Counted from the first letter of the stretch, positions 28,109 through 36,897 are shown. The stretch: 64,000 nt of DNA from Bacteroidales bacterium UBA1756 (GCA_002314795.1 DCHI01000078.1:9511-73510), one strand, 5' to 3'. Translations and numbers: made by a program. The notes: a model not told the origin generated them from the letters alone.

Positions 28109-29936
28109 CACCAATACCGAAGAAGACTTCTTCGCAAGTATATGACGGAACTGCTTTCATATCAGAGTTCTTCACTTGAACAATGCGAGTTTGCTGAAGA
28201 GCGACTGGCGATGCAGGACTGTTTACCAATTCAAGAAATTTTTCATCATCGTCATAAGCGGTAGTACCATCATCCGTAATAACCACACCAGCACCCATTT
28301 GAACGTGTTGCTGCCTCCGATTCATTTGAGTACTGCCAACTTTTACCATAGGATCAATCACCAACTCTTCCTGCATCTTACGGTCAATTCCTATTTCCGT
28401 TGCAACATTTTCCTGTTGAGCAGTTACCGCAGGAGCATTGGACTGTTGAAAGAAAGGATCTTCATCAAAGGAAGAATTGGACTGACTATCATTTGAGTTC
28501 GTTTCGGCAGGAACTTCCTGTGCAATAGTGTCTTGAGAATCAGCAACACATTCAATATTATCCACTACCATTGATTGCGGAAGAACCGTATTGGCTATCG
28601 TTTCGGACTGGTTCGCCATTTCTTCCAATTTTTGAATCATCTGAGGTTTAGTTTCCTCTTCGTTGGTAAAAGAGGGCATTTCTTCTTCAGGTGTTTCTTC
28701 TTGTACATTCATTTCGGCAGAATCGACATCATCAGAAGATGAAACAATCGCTTGCGGAGTCAAAATGATTTGTTCTTGAGATTCAGCGGAATCCAAAGGA
28801 AGTTCGGGCTCTGTGACGGGATACGTCGGAGTGACAGGTTCTGTGGTTGACGGATTATCGGAAGGGAGCTTCGGATAGATCACTTTATCGTTTGATGGAA
28901 AAATATTTTCAGGAGGTGTAGCTACCGGAGTCAGTGTATTGCTATTAAACCGAGTCATAATGACTGACAGTTTCAAAGAATCCCCTAAGCCCTTTTCTGC
29001 GGCGTGCCCCCAGATGACGAGTGTATTATCATTATTATATTTATCAAACTCATCTTCCAATTTCATCAATTCGTCAACGCTAATTGCATTATCTTCATCA
29101 TAACGAACAAAGAAAAGGATTTTCTGAGCTTCAGAGATGTGACTGTCGTCAAGCAGGTTGCAAGTCAATGCCCTACTGATCACGTCTTCAATACGGTTTT
29201 CTCCCTTAGCTTCAGCGAGACCAAACATAGCTTCCCCACTTTCTTTCAAGATGGTGACCATATCATTAAAGTCCACATTTTGATAGCCAGGAATGGTGAT
29301 AAGTTCTGCGATACATTTGACCGCATTTTTCAAGATATCATCAGCAAATTCGAGCGCACGAGGAAGGGTTTCACGGCGATAGTTTTCTAAAACTTTTTGA
29401 TTTTGGATGATGATGAGAGAATCGACATACTTACGTAGGGCGGCGATTCCTTCGTCCGCCTTTCTTGCGCAAGGTTTCTGTTCCATACGATAGGGATAGG
29501 TCACCACAGCGATAGTAAGGATTCCCATTTCGTGAGCGATGCGTGCCACGACCGGGGCAGCGCCTGTCCCCGTTCCTTTTCCCATACCTGCCGTAATGAA
29601 CAGCATTTTCGTATCTTCGCCAATCATCTGCCGAATTTCTTTTTCCGATTCCTCTGCATATTTCTGAGCGATAGCGGGGTCTGAGCCAGCACCAAGTCCC
29701 GAGTTGCCCAAACGCAATTTGCAAGGAACAATATTCTCTTGCAAGGCCTGTTCATCCGTATTGCAGAGGAAGAAGTCAACACCGACAATGCCATCATTAA
29801 ACATATGTTGCACGGCATTTCCACCGGCACCGCCAATTCCAACGACTTTTATGATGGCTGTTTTTTTATTATCTTTATTTTCATTGTACTTGGAATACAT
29901 CGTACTATCAAATGTTAATTCATCAAGTTCACTCAT
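28092..29936 (-). CDS. ftsZ: Cell division protein FtsZ with long C-terminal tail
   Basis: FtsZ is the tubulin-like GTPase that forms the division ring. The first 350 residues or so are the GTPase core: GIGGAGGNAV, the signature loop AGMGKGTGTGAAP (residues 117-128), and the T7-loop segment NVDFNDMV. At 614 residues it is much longer than most FtsZ proteins because of an acidic, proline/glutamine-rich tail of about 260 residues. Two points are odd: the signature motif, normally GGGTGTG, has lysine at residue 120 (codon AAA at 29577-29579), and the C-terminal end (VPSYTCEEVFFGIG) lacks a clear copy of the usual conserved peptide that binds FtsA. It follows ftsA by 55 bases on the same strand. 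Confidence 0.95.
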   Translation of the reverse strand: MSELDELTFDSTMYSKYNENKDNKKTAIIKVVGIGGAGGNAVQHMFNDGIVGVDFFLCNTDEQALQENIVPCKLRLGNSGLGAGSDPAIAQKYAEESEKEIRQMIGEDTKMLFITAGMGKGTGTGAAPVVARIAHEMGILTIAVVTYPYRMEQKPCARKADEGIAALRKYVDSLIIIQNQKVLENYRRETLPRALEFADDILKNAVKCIAELITIPGYQNVDFNDMVTILKESGEAMFGLAEAKGENRIEDVISRALTCNLLDDSHISEAQKILFFVRYDEDNAISVDELMKLEDEFDKYNNDNTLVIWGHAAEKGLGDSLKLSVIMTRFNSNTLTPVATPPENIFPSNDKVIYPKLPSDNPSTTEPVTPTYPVTEPELPLDSAESQEQIILTPQAIVSSSDDVDSAEMNVQEETPEEEMPSFTNEEETKPQMIQKLEEMANQSETIANTVLPQSMVVDNIECVADSQDTIAQEVPAETNSNDSQSNSSFDEDPFFQQSNAPAVTAQQENVATEIGIDRKMQEELVIDPMVKVGSTQMNRRQQHVQMGAGVVITDDGTTAYDDDEKFLELVNSPASPVALQQTRIVQVKNSDMKAVPSYTCEEVFFGIGATNAD

Positions 29937-29991
29937 AATATATATATTGTCCTAAAACATTCTTAATTTATGTACTACGTTATTTTGGCGA

Positions 29992-31374
29992 TTAGTCCAC
30001 GCCTTCATTGCTTCCATCAGAAAGACTCTTCATCATCTTTTTCACAAGTCTGTCAATGCCTGACATAATGGAAGGAATGAGTCCTGGGCTCCCATCATCG
30101 TCAACATCGTTACTTTCTTCATCACTTGTAGAAACAACTTCTTCCCAACGATTATCATCCTTAACGGGATTCCCTTCGTATGGTTTTCCGTGGTAGCGGC
30201 AGGCGGAAGAGAGGAGCCCGAGAGCAGTCGAATAGATGGGATCTCTCAATGCCGGTTCGAGCGTTTGTGTGAAACCGAAACCAGGGATACCGATACGAAC
30301 TCGTTTTTCCAGAACGAACTCGGAGAGACTCTTGATGTCATTCAGACGGGCTCCACCACCAGTAATGACGACACAAATAATGTCGTTCATAAAACCAGAT
30401 TTTTCAATTTCCAATTTCACGGGTTCCAAAATGTCACGCTTTACGCGGGCATTGATAACGAGAGCCAGGTCGCGTTCATTGATTTTCACATTCCGAGCAA
30501 AATAGACAGAATTACGAACCGTAATAAAATGATTCTTGTCCGCTTTTTCGGGAACACAGGAACCGTATTCAATCTTTATCTGTTCTGCCTCTTCGTATGT
30601 CATACCCAATGCCTGAATATCCTTCGTAACCACTTGTCCTCCAATAGGGATGACACGAAGATAAACGGGAACACCTTTTTTATAAATGATAAGGTCTGTT
30701 GTTCCTCCGCCAATATCAATCATCGCGACGCCATTATGTTTTTCTTCTTCCGAGAGGCAAGCGACGGACGAGGCGAGAGGTTCCAACATCAGTTTCTGCA
30801 TTCTCAAGTTGGAATCCGTTACGCTTTTAACAATCTTGCGAATTTCAAAATCGTCTCCCGTAATGAGTTGATAAGTGGCAACGATATTCTGTCCAACCAT
30901 ACCATCTGCCCGAGTCGTATCGGTGCCATCAATACAGTAGTTTTGTGGAATGACCGCGATAACAGAACCGGAATTAATTTCGTACTGTTCCATATCGGAA
31001 GTCCATTTAGACACTTCCTCCTTTTTAATAATTTGCTGACGGCCGTTGATACGGGTAACAGAGTGACTGCAAGTTACACTTTTAATGTGACGACCTGCGA
31101 TTCCGACAAACACTTCATCAACCTGTTGACCTGTAGCTTCTTCCAATTGTTTTTTAGCAATTTGGATTCCGTCAATCGTATCCTGGAGATTGATGACCAT
31201 ACCATATTGAACACCTGTTGAGGGGGCCTGGCCATAACCGCAGACTTCAACCTTTCCGTCACTGCAGAGGTAACCGGAGGTCATTACAATTTTTGTAGTC
31301 CCTATATCAAGACTGTAAACATATTTTGGTTCCTGAACTTCATCAGTCTCCGGTTGATTTTTTCTCTTTTTCAT
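29992..31374 (-). CDS. ftsA: Cell division protein FtsA
   Basis: FtsA is the actin-like protein that tethers FtsZ to the membrane. The 460-residue protein shows the ATPase phosphate loops YSLDIGTTKIV (residues 20-30) and VAMIDIGGGTTDLI, the SHS2-type 1C domain near residues 90-170, and GGGARL further on. A C-terminal amphipathic segment (IPSIMSGIDRLVKKMMKSL) would be the membrane-targeting helix. Between them is an acidic linker (SDEESNDVDDDG). It is 18 bases after ftsQ and 55 before ftsZ, all on the minus strand. Confidence 0.95.
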   Translation of the reverse strand: MKKRKNQPETDEVQEPKYVYSLDIGTTKIVMTSGYLCSDGKVEVCGYGQAPSTGVQYGMVINLQDTIDGIQIAKKQLEEATGQQVDEVFVGIAGRHIKSVTCSHSVTRINGRQQIIKKEEVSKWTSDMEQYEINSGSVIAVIPQNYCIDGTDTTRADGMVGQNIVATYQLITGDDFEIRKIVKSVTDSNLRMQKLMLEPLASSVACLSEEEKHNGVAMIDIGGGTTDLIIYKKGVPVYLRVIPIGGQVVTKDIQALGMTYEEAEQIKIEYGSCVPEKADKNHFITVRNSVYFARNVKINERDLALVINARVKRDILEPVKLEIEKSGFMNDIICVVITGGGARLNDIKSLSEFVLEKRVRIGIPGFGFTQTLEPALRDPIYSTALGLLSSACRYHGKPYEGNPVKDDNRWEEVVSTSDEESNDVDDDGSPGLIPSIMSGIDRLVKKMMKSLSDGSNEGVD

Positions 31375-31392
31375 TGGGTTAAAGGTTTATGG

Positions 31393-32166
31393 TTATAGGT
31401 TGGTTTTTGGGGTTGCAAACACGCGGTTTCTGAAACGGACATCAACGTATGCGAACGCATCAAGCCCCATATACACGAGGGCATTGTCATAGACTATATG
31501 GAGTTGTTTCAGTTTCTGGTCAATATTGTCGGCTTGGCCAAAGCGGACGAGGTGGTTTCCGACAACGTTATACACTTCAAATTCGGCATTCGGAGTAGCA
31601 TAAATCTGCGTCAACTGCGATGCGAAGAGGGTATCCTTGTCGATAGCAGTAGCCAGTGCGAATGCGCCGGAAAGGACTCTGCTTTTGACTTCGGAAACAT
31701 TTTTGTTCGGCCTATAGGAAGGGACCTTGACATTCCCGTTGAGCACCATCAATGGGGAGCAGACGCGACTGTTGTCCGGCAACATTTCCCCGTTTTTTCC
31801 AATAAAATAAGGAAGTCCATTATGAGGATAGACGGCAAGGATAGGGCTTTTCAGGCGCACATCCATCACGAGGGAGCTTCCGACAGGGGCGAGATTAAGG
31901 AGGGTGTCGAACCAGACATTGGTACGGAGAGCGGCGACAATTTCGGAACGGCTGACATTTCCAGGGGCAACGCCAACGATTTGTATTCCCTGATTTTTCA
32001 GTATATCAAGAATTTCCGAGGGGGTGATAATGGAATCGGGACCGGTATATTCTATGCGCACCTCAATTTTTTCGCAAACTTTCGGGCGAAAGCAAACCCA
32101 GGCCACTACTACGCCAACGGCGACAGCAACGGACAAGAGAATGATGAGAATGCCTTTTACTTTCAT
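31393..32166 (-). CDS. ftsQ: Cell division protein FtsQ
   Basis: The 257-residue protein has a single N-terminal membrane span (about residues 4-24) followed by a short POTRA-like periplasmic domain and a beta domain (VRLKSPILAVYPHNGLPYFIG with NGEMLP). This is the Bacteroidota form of FtsQ, which links early and late division proteins. Position directly before ftsA supports it strongly, because the protein sequence is poorly conserved. The usual upstream neighbours murC, murG, ftsW and murD are missing; the gene starts next to an intergenic region and divergent rpsF. Confidence 0.88.
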   Translation of the reverse strand: MKVKGILIILLSVAVAVGVVVAWVCFRPKVCEKIEVRIEYTGPDSIITPSEILDILKNQGIQIVGVAPGNVSRSEIVAALRTNVWFDTLLNLAPVGSSLVMDVRLKSPILAVYPHNGLPYFIGKNGEMLPDNSRVCSPLMVLNGNVKVPSYRPNKNVSEVKSRVLSGAFALATAIDKDTLFASQLTQIYATPNAEFEVYNVVGNHLVRFGQADNIDQKLKQLHIVYDNALVYMGLDAFAYVDVRFRNRVFATPKTNL

Positions 32167-32266
32167 AAAATATTAGTTTACAGCATCTTAACAACAATCC
32201 AAACAATATCAGAGCGATGAAACAAATCATACACTCCTTTATAATTGACTTGAATGCAAGATGGAC

Positions 32267-32274
32267 AAAGGTAC
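32267..32274 (-). promoter_or_regulatory. -7 promoter element for ftsQ-ftsA-ftsZ
   Basis: The minus strand reads TACCTTTG, about 100 bases before the ftsQ ATG at 32166. Confidence 0.55.
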
Positions 32275-32468
32275 GCTTTCTTCAAAAAACACACACTTTT
32301 ACTATAATAATATAACAAACATCATTCTGTTAATATCTTTAAATGCCTTATAAAAAATATTTGCCTATAAATCAAAAAAATATAGCAGAAATCATCTTCA
32401 AAAACGTCATTTTTTCACTTTAAAAAGGTTATCAACAGCACAAAAAAATCAATTTACGAGATGTAATT

Positions 32469-32594
32469 ATGCAACTTTTTCTTTCTAAAAAACGCAAAAA
32501 GAAAAAGGCGTGCAAGAGTAAACATACGGGAGGCCAAACCAAGGAAAATCCGATGCGCGTAAGCAGAATGACACCCGAGAAAAAAAATCCGTGA
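32469..32594 (+). CDS. Possible small basic protein (41 residues)
   Basis: An ATG at 32469 opens 41 codons and closes with TGA at 32592. The product is strongly basic, with the run KKRKKKK near residues 7-13, a CKSKHTGGQTKENP middle and PEKKNP at the end. The base composition changes here: it is richer in GC than the AT-rich sequence on its left. No family is recognised. It ends 29 bases before the rpsF promoter element. It may be a real small RNA-binding protein or only an open stretch by chance. No clear promoter or ribosome-binding site is seen. Confidence 0.3.
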   Translation: MQLFLSKKRKKKKACKSKHTGGQTKENPMRVSRMTPEKKNP

Positions 32595-32622
32595 AGTAGC
32601 TGATTTGCTTTGAAAAAAGTTG

Positions 32623-32630
32623 TACTTTTG
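32623..32630 (+). promoter_or_regulatory. -7 promoter element for rpsF-rpsR-rplI
   Basis: TACTTTTG, followed by CGCCC, lies 48 bases before the rpsF ATG. A TTTG at 32604-32607 is a possible -33 box, with short spacing of 15 bases. Confidence 0.65.
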
Positions 32631-32678
32631 CGCCCTTGAAAATTTAAACCAAATTTACAAACTAAAAAAACAAAAATT

Positions 32679-33059
32679 ATGTCAAATCATTACGAGACCG
32701 TTTTCATTATGACTCCCGTTTTGTCTGAAGAACAGATGAAGGAAACGGTTAAAAAATTCGAGGAAATCCTCCTCGAAAAAGGAGCAGAAATCGTTCACCA
32801 GGAAAACTGGGGACTGCGCCAATTGGCCTATCCGATTGCAAAAAAGAACTCAGGGTTCTACCAGCTTTTTGAATTCAAAGCTGAACCTAATGTCGTCAAA
32901 GAATACGAACTTCAGTATCGTCGTGACGAAAGAGTTATGCGTTATCTGACTGTTTCGATGGACAAACACGCCATCGCATACAGCGAAAAGAGACGTAACC
33001 TCAAGAAAGATAAAGAAGTTGCTGCTCCCGCAGTTGAAACAGAAACCGTTAACGAATAA
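32679..33059 (+). CDS. rpsF: 30S ribosomal protein S6
   Basis: bS6 sits at the small-subunit platform and binds bS18. The 126-residue protein begins [19 protein letters not shown] and has the family features [16 protein letters not shown] and [13 protein letters not shown]. The C-terminal tail ([24 protein letters not shown], split at the lysines) is acidic at the end. It is the first of rpsF-rpsR-rplI. Confidence 0.97.
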   Translation: MSNHYETVFIMTPVLSEEQMKETVKKFEEILLEKGAEIVHQENWGLRQLAYPIAKKNSGFYQLFEFKAEPNVVKEYELQYRRDERVMRYLTVSMDKHAIAYSEKRRNLKKDKEVAAPAVETETVNE

Positions 33060-33064
33060 GGAGG
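33058..33064 (+). promoter_or_regulatory. Shine-Dalgarno site of rpsR
   Basis: AAGGAGG overlaps the rpsF stop and lies nine bases before the rpsR ATG. Such strong sites are uncommon in this window. Confidence 0.7.
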
Positions 33065-33073
33065 AATCAAGTT

Positions 33074-33349
33074 ATGGCACAACAAACCGATATCAAATAC
33101 CTGACACCCATCGCGGTTGACATCAGAAAGAAAAAATATTGCCGTTTCAAAAAAAGCGGTATCAAGTACATCGACTATAAGGACGGCGAATTCTTGAAAA
33201 GATTCGTGAACGAGCAAGGCCGCATCCTGCCCAGACGCCTTACCGGTACTTCTTTAAAATATCAGAAAAGAGTGGCACAGGCAGTAAAAAGAGCCAGACA
33301 TCTTGCTTTACTTCCTTTCGTTACTGACAATTTGAAATCTAACAACTAA
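33074..33349 (+). CDS. rpsR: 30S ribosomal protein S18
   Basis: The 91-residue protein carries the bS18 core: [17 protein letters not shown], split by its lysines, then [18 protein letters not shown] and the C-terminal [13 protein letters not shown]. It forms the platform heterodimer with bS6, whose gene ends 14 bases upstream. A single cysteine remains in the K-K-Y-C-R-F segment. A strong Shine-Dalgarno site precedes the ATG. Confidence 0.97.
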   Translation: MAQQTDIKYLTPIAVDIRKKKYCRFKKSGIKYIDYKDGEFLKRFVNEQGRILPRRLTGTSLKYQKRVAQAVKRARHLALLPFVTDNLKSNN

Positions 33350-33350
33350 A

Positions 33351-33356
33351 AGGAGG
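33351..33356 (+). promoter_or_regulatory. Shine-Dalgarno site of rplI
   Basis: AGGAGG lies eight bases before the rplI ATG at 33365, directly behind the rpsR stop. Confidence 0.7.
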
Positions 33357-33364
33357 GAAATACA

Positions 33365-33829
33365 ATGGAAGTTATTTTAAAACAAGACGTTCAGAATTTG
33401 GGTTATGCCGATGATCTCGTAAAGGTTAAAGACGGCTATGCAAGAAATTATCTTATTCCCAATCTTTTAGCTATTCCCGCAACGCCCGCTAACAAGAAAA
33501 TGTTGGCCGAAACCATCAAACAACGCGCTTTCAAAGCTGAAAAAATCAGAAAAGAAGCCGAATTCCTTGCTGGTAAAATCGAAGGCCTCAGCGTTAAAAT
33601 CGTTGCCAAAGCATCTGAAAAAGGCACCATCTTTGGTTCCGTCACCAATGCTGACGTTGCTGAAGCTCTTATGGCTCAACACGAAATCGAAGTCGATCGC
33701 CGCAAAATCGCTCTCAATGGCGAACACATCAAAGAATTAGGCAACTATACTGCTCAAGTAAACTTGCACAAGGAATTCAAAGTAAACTTGAACCTTGAAG
33801 TCGTTGCTGAAAACGCTCCCGCTGAATAG
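33365..33829 (+). CDS. rplI: 50S ribosomal protein L9
   Basis: The 154-residue protein has the bL9 N-terminal domain (LKQDVQNLGYADDLVKVKDGYARNYL, with the signature G-x-x-G-x-x-V-x-V-x-x-G-Y-x-R-N-Y-L), a long connecting helix and the C-terminal domain with KGTIFGSVTNADVAEAL. It stabilises the base of the L1 stalk. The gene ends the ribosomal operon, closed by a clear terminator at 33862-33889. Confidence 0.97.
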   Translation: MEVILKQDVQNLGYADDLVKVKDGYARNYLIPNLLAIPATPANKKMLAETIKQRAFKAEKIRKEAEFLAGKIEGLSVKIVAKASEKGTIFGSVTNADVAEALMAQHEIEVDRRKIALNGEHIKELGNYTAQVNLHKEFKVNLNLEVVAENAPAE

Positions 33830-33861
33830 TTCGGATTATTTTTCAACTAAAAGCATATCAG

Positions 33862-33896
33862 AAAAGCACTTGCCATCGCGAGTGCTTTTTTCTTTT
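33862..33896 (+). terminator. Intrinsic terminator after rplI
   Basis: AAAAGCACTTGC pairs with GCGAGTGCTTTT over 12 positions (one T-G wobble) around the loop CATC, then a T-rich tail follows. Confidence 0.88.
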
Positions 33897-33965
33897 CTAT
33901 AAAAATCTTGCGGAAAAAGCTATCGTTACACTTCAAAAATGGAAACTTTTCTCTATTAAATTTCG

Positions 33966-33973
33966 TAACTTTG
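33966..33973 (+). promoter_or_regulatory. -7 promoter element for the NifU-domain gene
   Basis: TAACTTTG, followed by CCGCC, lies 27 bases before the ATG at 34001. It excludes the longer reading frame beginning at 33908. Confidence 0.65.
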
Positions 33974-34000
33974 CCGCCTCATTCATTTAAATATAAAACA

Positions 34001-34249
34001 ATGGAAAATCCGACTTTAGAACAGAAAGTTATCGCAATTATTGACCAACTTCGTCCCTACCTCCAAGGTGACGGTGGCGACATCGAATTTGTAGAACTTA
34101 CCGAAGACAATATTGTAATGGTCAAATTACAAGGTGCTTGCGGCTCCTGCCCTCACGCAAAAATGACACTCAAACAGGGCGTGGAAACCGTCATCCGTGA
34201 ACAACTTCCTGAAATCAAAGGAGTGATGGACGTTAATTTAGGATTTTAA
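34001..34249 (+). CDS. NifU C-terminal domain (Nfu-type) iron-sulfur carrier
   Basis: The 82-residue protein is a single Nfu domain, with LRPYLQGDGGDIEFVEL and the cluster-binding C-x-x-C in GACGSCPHAKMTLKQGVE. Nfu proteins carry a 4Fe-4S cluster between the assembly scaffold and target enzymes such as the radical-SAM proteins. The ATG at 34001 is preferred because the -7 promoter element at 33966-33973 lies inside the longer reading frame. ychF begins 11 bases after the stop. Confidence 0.92.
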   Translation: MENPTLEQKVIAIIDQLRPYLQGDGGDIEFVELTEDNIVMVKLQGACGSCPHAKMTLKQGVETVIREQLPEIKGVMDVNLGF

Positions 34250-34260
34250 ACATTCAGACT

Positions 34261-35355
34261 ATGGGTTTAAAATGTGGCATTATCGGGCTTACCAATTGCG
34301 GAAAGACCACGATGTTCAATTGCATTTCAAATACAAAAGCGGCTATCACCGACTTCGCATACAGTACCAACAAATCCAACATCGGCGTTTGCAACGTTCC
34401 AGACGACAGATTGGCAAGTATCAACACTTTCATTGAAGCCGACAAACTCATCTACGCTACCGTCGATGTCGTGGATGTTCCCGGTTTGGCTAAAGGAGCA
34501 AGCGAAGGCGAAGGAATCGGAAACGCATTCCTCGCCGACATCCGTCAGTGCGACGCACTCATCCACGTACTCCGTTGCTTCGACAACCCGAACCTTCCTC
34601 ACGTAGAAGGTTCCGTTGACCCCGTCCGCGACATTGAAATCGTTGAATTTGAATTGCAGGTCAAGGACTTGGAACAAATCAACCGCAAAATCCAAAAGGT
34701 TGAGAAAGCGGCCAAGGTTGGTGACAAAAATGCAAAAAGAGACTTGGAAGTCCTTTTGAAATACAAAAATCACCTGGAGAATTTCCAAAACGTACGCACG
34801 TTGGAAGCTACCGACGACGAAAAAGCGGTGGTCGCCGATATGATGCTTTTGACCGACAAGCCGGTTTTGTTCGTGTGCAATGTCAACGACGATGCCTTGG
34901 AAAACAATCATTATGTGGAAGCCGTTCGCGAATCTTTGAAAGGACAAGATTGCGAAATCCTCGTCATTGCCGGAAAATTAGAATCCGAGATTGCAGAATT
35001 AGAGGACGAAGCCGACAGAATGGCGTTCCTTGAGGATGTCGGTCTGACCGAACCTGGTGTCAATAAAGTGATTCAAGCCGCTTATAGATTATTGAATCTC
35101 ATTTCTTTCTTTACTGTTGGAGGAAAAGAGAACCGCGCTTGGACCATTCGCGAAGGGATGACCGCTCCGCAAGCGGCAGGCGTCATTCATAGCGATTTGG
35201 AACGCGGCTTCATTCGTGCCGAAGTTATCAAATATGAAGATTTGAAAGCGCTCGGTTCCGAACTGAAATGCAAAGAAGCCGGCAAACTTTCCGTGGAAGG
35301 GAAAAACTACATTGTTCAAGACGGCGATATTTTGCATATTCGTTTCAACGTCTAA
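34261..35355 (+). CDS. ychF: Redox-regulated ATPase YchF
   Basis: YchF is an Obg-family P-loop protein that prefers ATP and binds ribosomes. The 364-residue protein has the P-loop GLTNCGKTT (usually GLPNVGKST), the switch DVPGLAKGASEGEGIGN, an internal coiled coil of about residues 135-200, and the C-terminal TGS domain ending in YIVQDGDILHIRFNV. The two substitutions in the P-loop keep GKT. It lies in a plus-strand series between the Nfu-type gene and rpoN, with 4 bases to rpoN. Confidence 0.95.
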   Translation: MGLKCGIIGLTNCGKTTMFNCISNTKAAITDFAYSTNKSNIGVCNVPDDRLASINTFIEADKLIYATVDVVDVPGLAKGASEGEGIGNAFLADIRQCDALIHVLRCFDNPNLPHVEGSVDPVRDIEIVEFELQVKDLEQINRKIQKVEKAAKVGDKNAKRDLEVLLKYKNHLENFQNVRTLEATDDEKAVVADMMLLTDKPVLFVCNVNDDALENNHYVEAVRESLKGQDCEILVIAGKLESEIAELEDEADRMAFLEDVGLTEPGVNKVIQAAYRLLNLISFFTVGGKENRAWTIREGMTAPQAAGVIHSDLERGFIRAEVIKYEDLKALGSELKCKEAGKLSVEGKNYIVQDGDILHIRFNV

Positions 35356-35359
35356 TTAA

Positions 35360-36874
35360 ATGACTAACAGACAAATATTAGAGCAAGAGCAACTTCAGAA
35401 GCAAACCCAGACCATCAACCAGCGGCAAACGATGATTGCCCGCATATTGGATTCTGGAATGGACTTGCAGGAAATCGTGTCCAGAGAACTGGACACCAAT
35501 CCGGCTCTTGAATTGGAGGAGGACGATTTGACCAACTCACAACGGGACATTTCGTTGGATGAGTTAAAAAGTCGCGAAGACCGTGAGCCGTCTGCCAATG
35601 ATGACAGCACCGACGATTGGGACTCTGACAATTATGCTCAAATTGTTGAAGGGAAACAGGATGAGGGAACGGAGCGCGGGACTGAACTAACTCGCGACGA
35701 CTGGGAACCCAACCGATACGATACACGGACATCTTCCAACGACAATGACGGCTACGAAAGACAGGACGCCGCCACCAATTCCTTCTACGATGACTTGCTT
35801 CATCAACTTGACGAATTAGTGATTTCCGAATCGGACAAAGAAATCGCTGCCTATATCATTGGAAACATCGAAAAATCGGGGCACCTGCACCGAAGTGTGC
35901 AGGATTTGTCAGACGACCTGCTCATCACTTACGGCAAGCGAGTCGCCGCCACAGAAATCGAACGGGTACTTTGTGACATCGTGCAAACACTTGAGCCGAC
36001 GGGGGTTGGAGCACGGAACATTGCCGAATGCCTTTCCATTCAGTTACGCACACTTCAAGAGCAACACAAAAACAACTACCTGATTTCGAAGGCATTAAAT
36101 ATCATAGAAAATCATTTTGAGGCCTTTTCCAATAAACGATTCGAAACCATAGCCCACAAGGAATCGTTATCGTCCGAAGAATTTGAAACCGTCAAGAAAA
36201 TCATACAGCGGCTTACTCCCTATCCTGGTCCAGGCGAAGACACCGAATACATCAATCCTGATTTTCTTATTGAAATCGAAAACGGACGGCTCAAACTTAC
36301 TCTTGCCAAGGAGTACAAACCTAAGTTGCGCGTCAACCGCGAATACGAGGATTTCTACAAAATCTATCGCGATAAAAAAAATACGGAGGCCGCGAAATCC
36401 TATAAAGAGCTGATAAACAAGGCGAACCATTTCATTGACATTTTTCCCGAAATCAGTAAGACACTCTATCAAGTGATGGCGACCATCCTCGTGTTTCAGG
36501 AAGAATTCTTTTTGACAGGCGATCCCAAAAGGCTCAAGCCGATGATTTTAAGAGATATAGCAGAAAAGTTAGACTTGGACGAATCGACCATATCTCGCTG
36601 CACGTCACACCGGTACGCACAAACGCCGCACGGATTCTACCTTCTCAAAGACCTTTTTTCCGAAGCAACCAATAAGGAGGAGGGTGTTTCTGCACTCGCA
36701 ATCAAAGAACATATTCGAGAACTGATTGACAATGAGGACAAAAGGAATCCGCTCACCGATGAAAAAGTGGTTGATTTATTAAAGCAACAAGGGTTTCAGA
36801 TTTCCAGACGAACCGTAGCGAAATACCGCGACCAACTCGGCATTTCCGCAACTTCCGTCCGGAAAAGACTATAA
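35360..36874 (+). CDS. rpoN: RNA polymerase sigma-54 factor
   Basis: The 504-residue protein has the sigma-54 layout: a glutamine-rich N-terminal activator region (QTQTINQRQTMIARIL), an acidic linker of about residues 50-140, the core-binding domain, the helix-turn-helix segment (LDLDESTISRCTSHRYAQTP) and the RpoN box SRRTVAKYRDQLGI near the C-terminus, which recognises the -24 element. It needs an enhancer-binding activator, and none is encoded in this window. It begins four bases after ychF, so the pair is cotranscribed. Confidence 0.95.
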   Translation: MTNRQILEQEQLQKQTQTINQRQTMIARILDSGMDLQEIVSRELDTNPALELEEDDLTNSQRDISLDELKSREDREPSANDDSTDDWDSDNYAQIVEGKQDEGTERGTELTRDDWEPNRYDTRTSSNDNDGYERQDAATNSFYDDLLHQLDELVISESDKEIAAYIIGNIEKSGHLHRSVQDLSDDLLITYGKRVAATEIERVLCDIVQTLEPTGVGARNIAECLSIQLRTLQEQHKNNYLISKALNIIENHFEAFSNKRFETIAHKESLSSEEFETVKKIIQRLTPYPGPGEDTEYINPDFLIEIENGRLKLTLAKEYKPKLRVNREYEDFYKIYRDKKNTEAAKSYKELINKANHFIDIFPEISKTLYQVMATILVFQEEFFLTGDPKRLKPMILRDIAEKLDLDESTISRCTSHRYAQTPHGFYLLKDLFSEATNKEEGVSALAIKEHIRELIDNEDKRNPLTDEKVVDLLKQQGFQISRRTVAKYRDQLGISATSVRKRL

Positions 36875-36897
36875 ATAAACCATAGTTACATTTTACG

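Larger units (their letters stand above)
32167..32678. other. Divergent intergenic region between ftsQ and rpsF
   Basis: This 512-base stretch holds the ftsQ promoter (32267-32274), the rpsF promoter (32623-32630), and a possible small basic ORF at 32469-32594. The part 32280-32440 is very AT-rich with no feature seen. Confidence 0.6.

Noticed and set aside
30190..31221. 343-codon open frame on the plus strand across ftsA
   Set aside because: ftsA is certain from motifs and context; the opposite frame has no domain and no start region.
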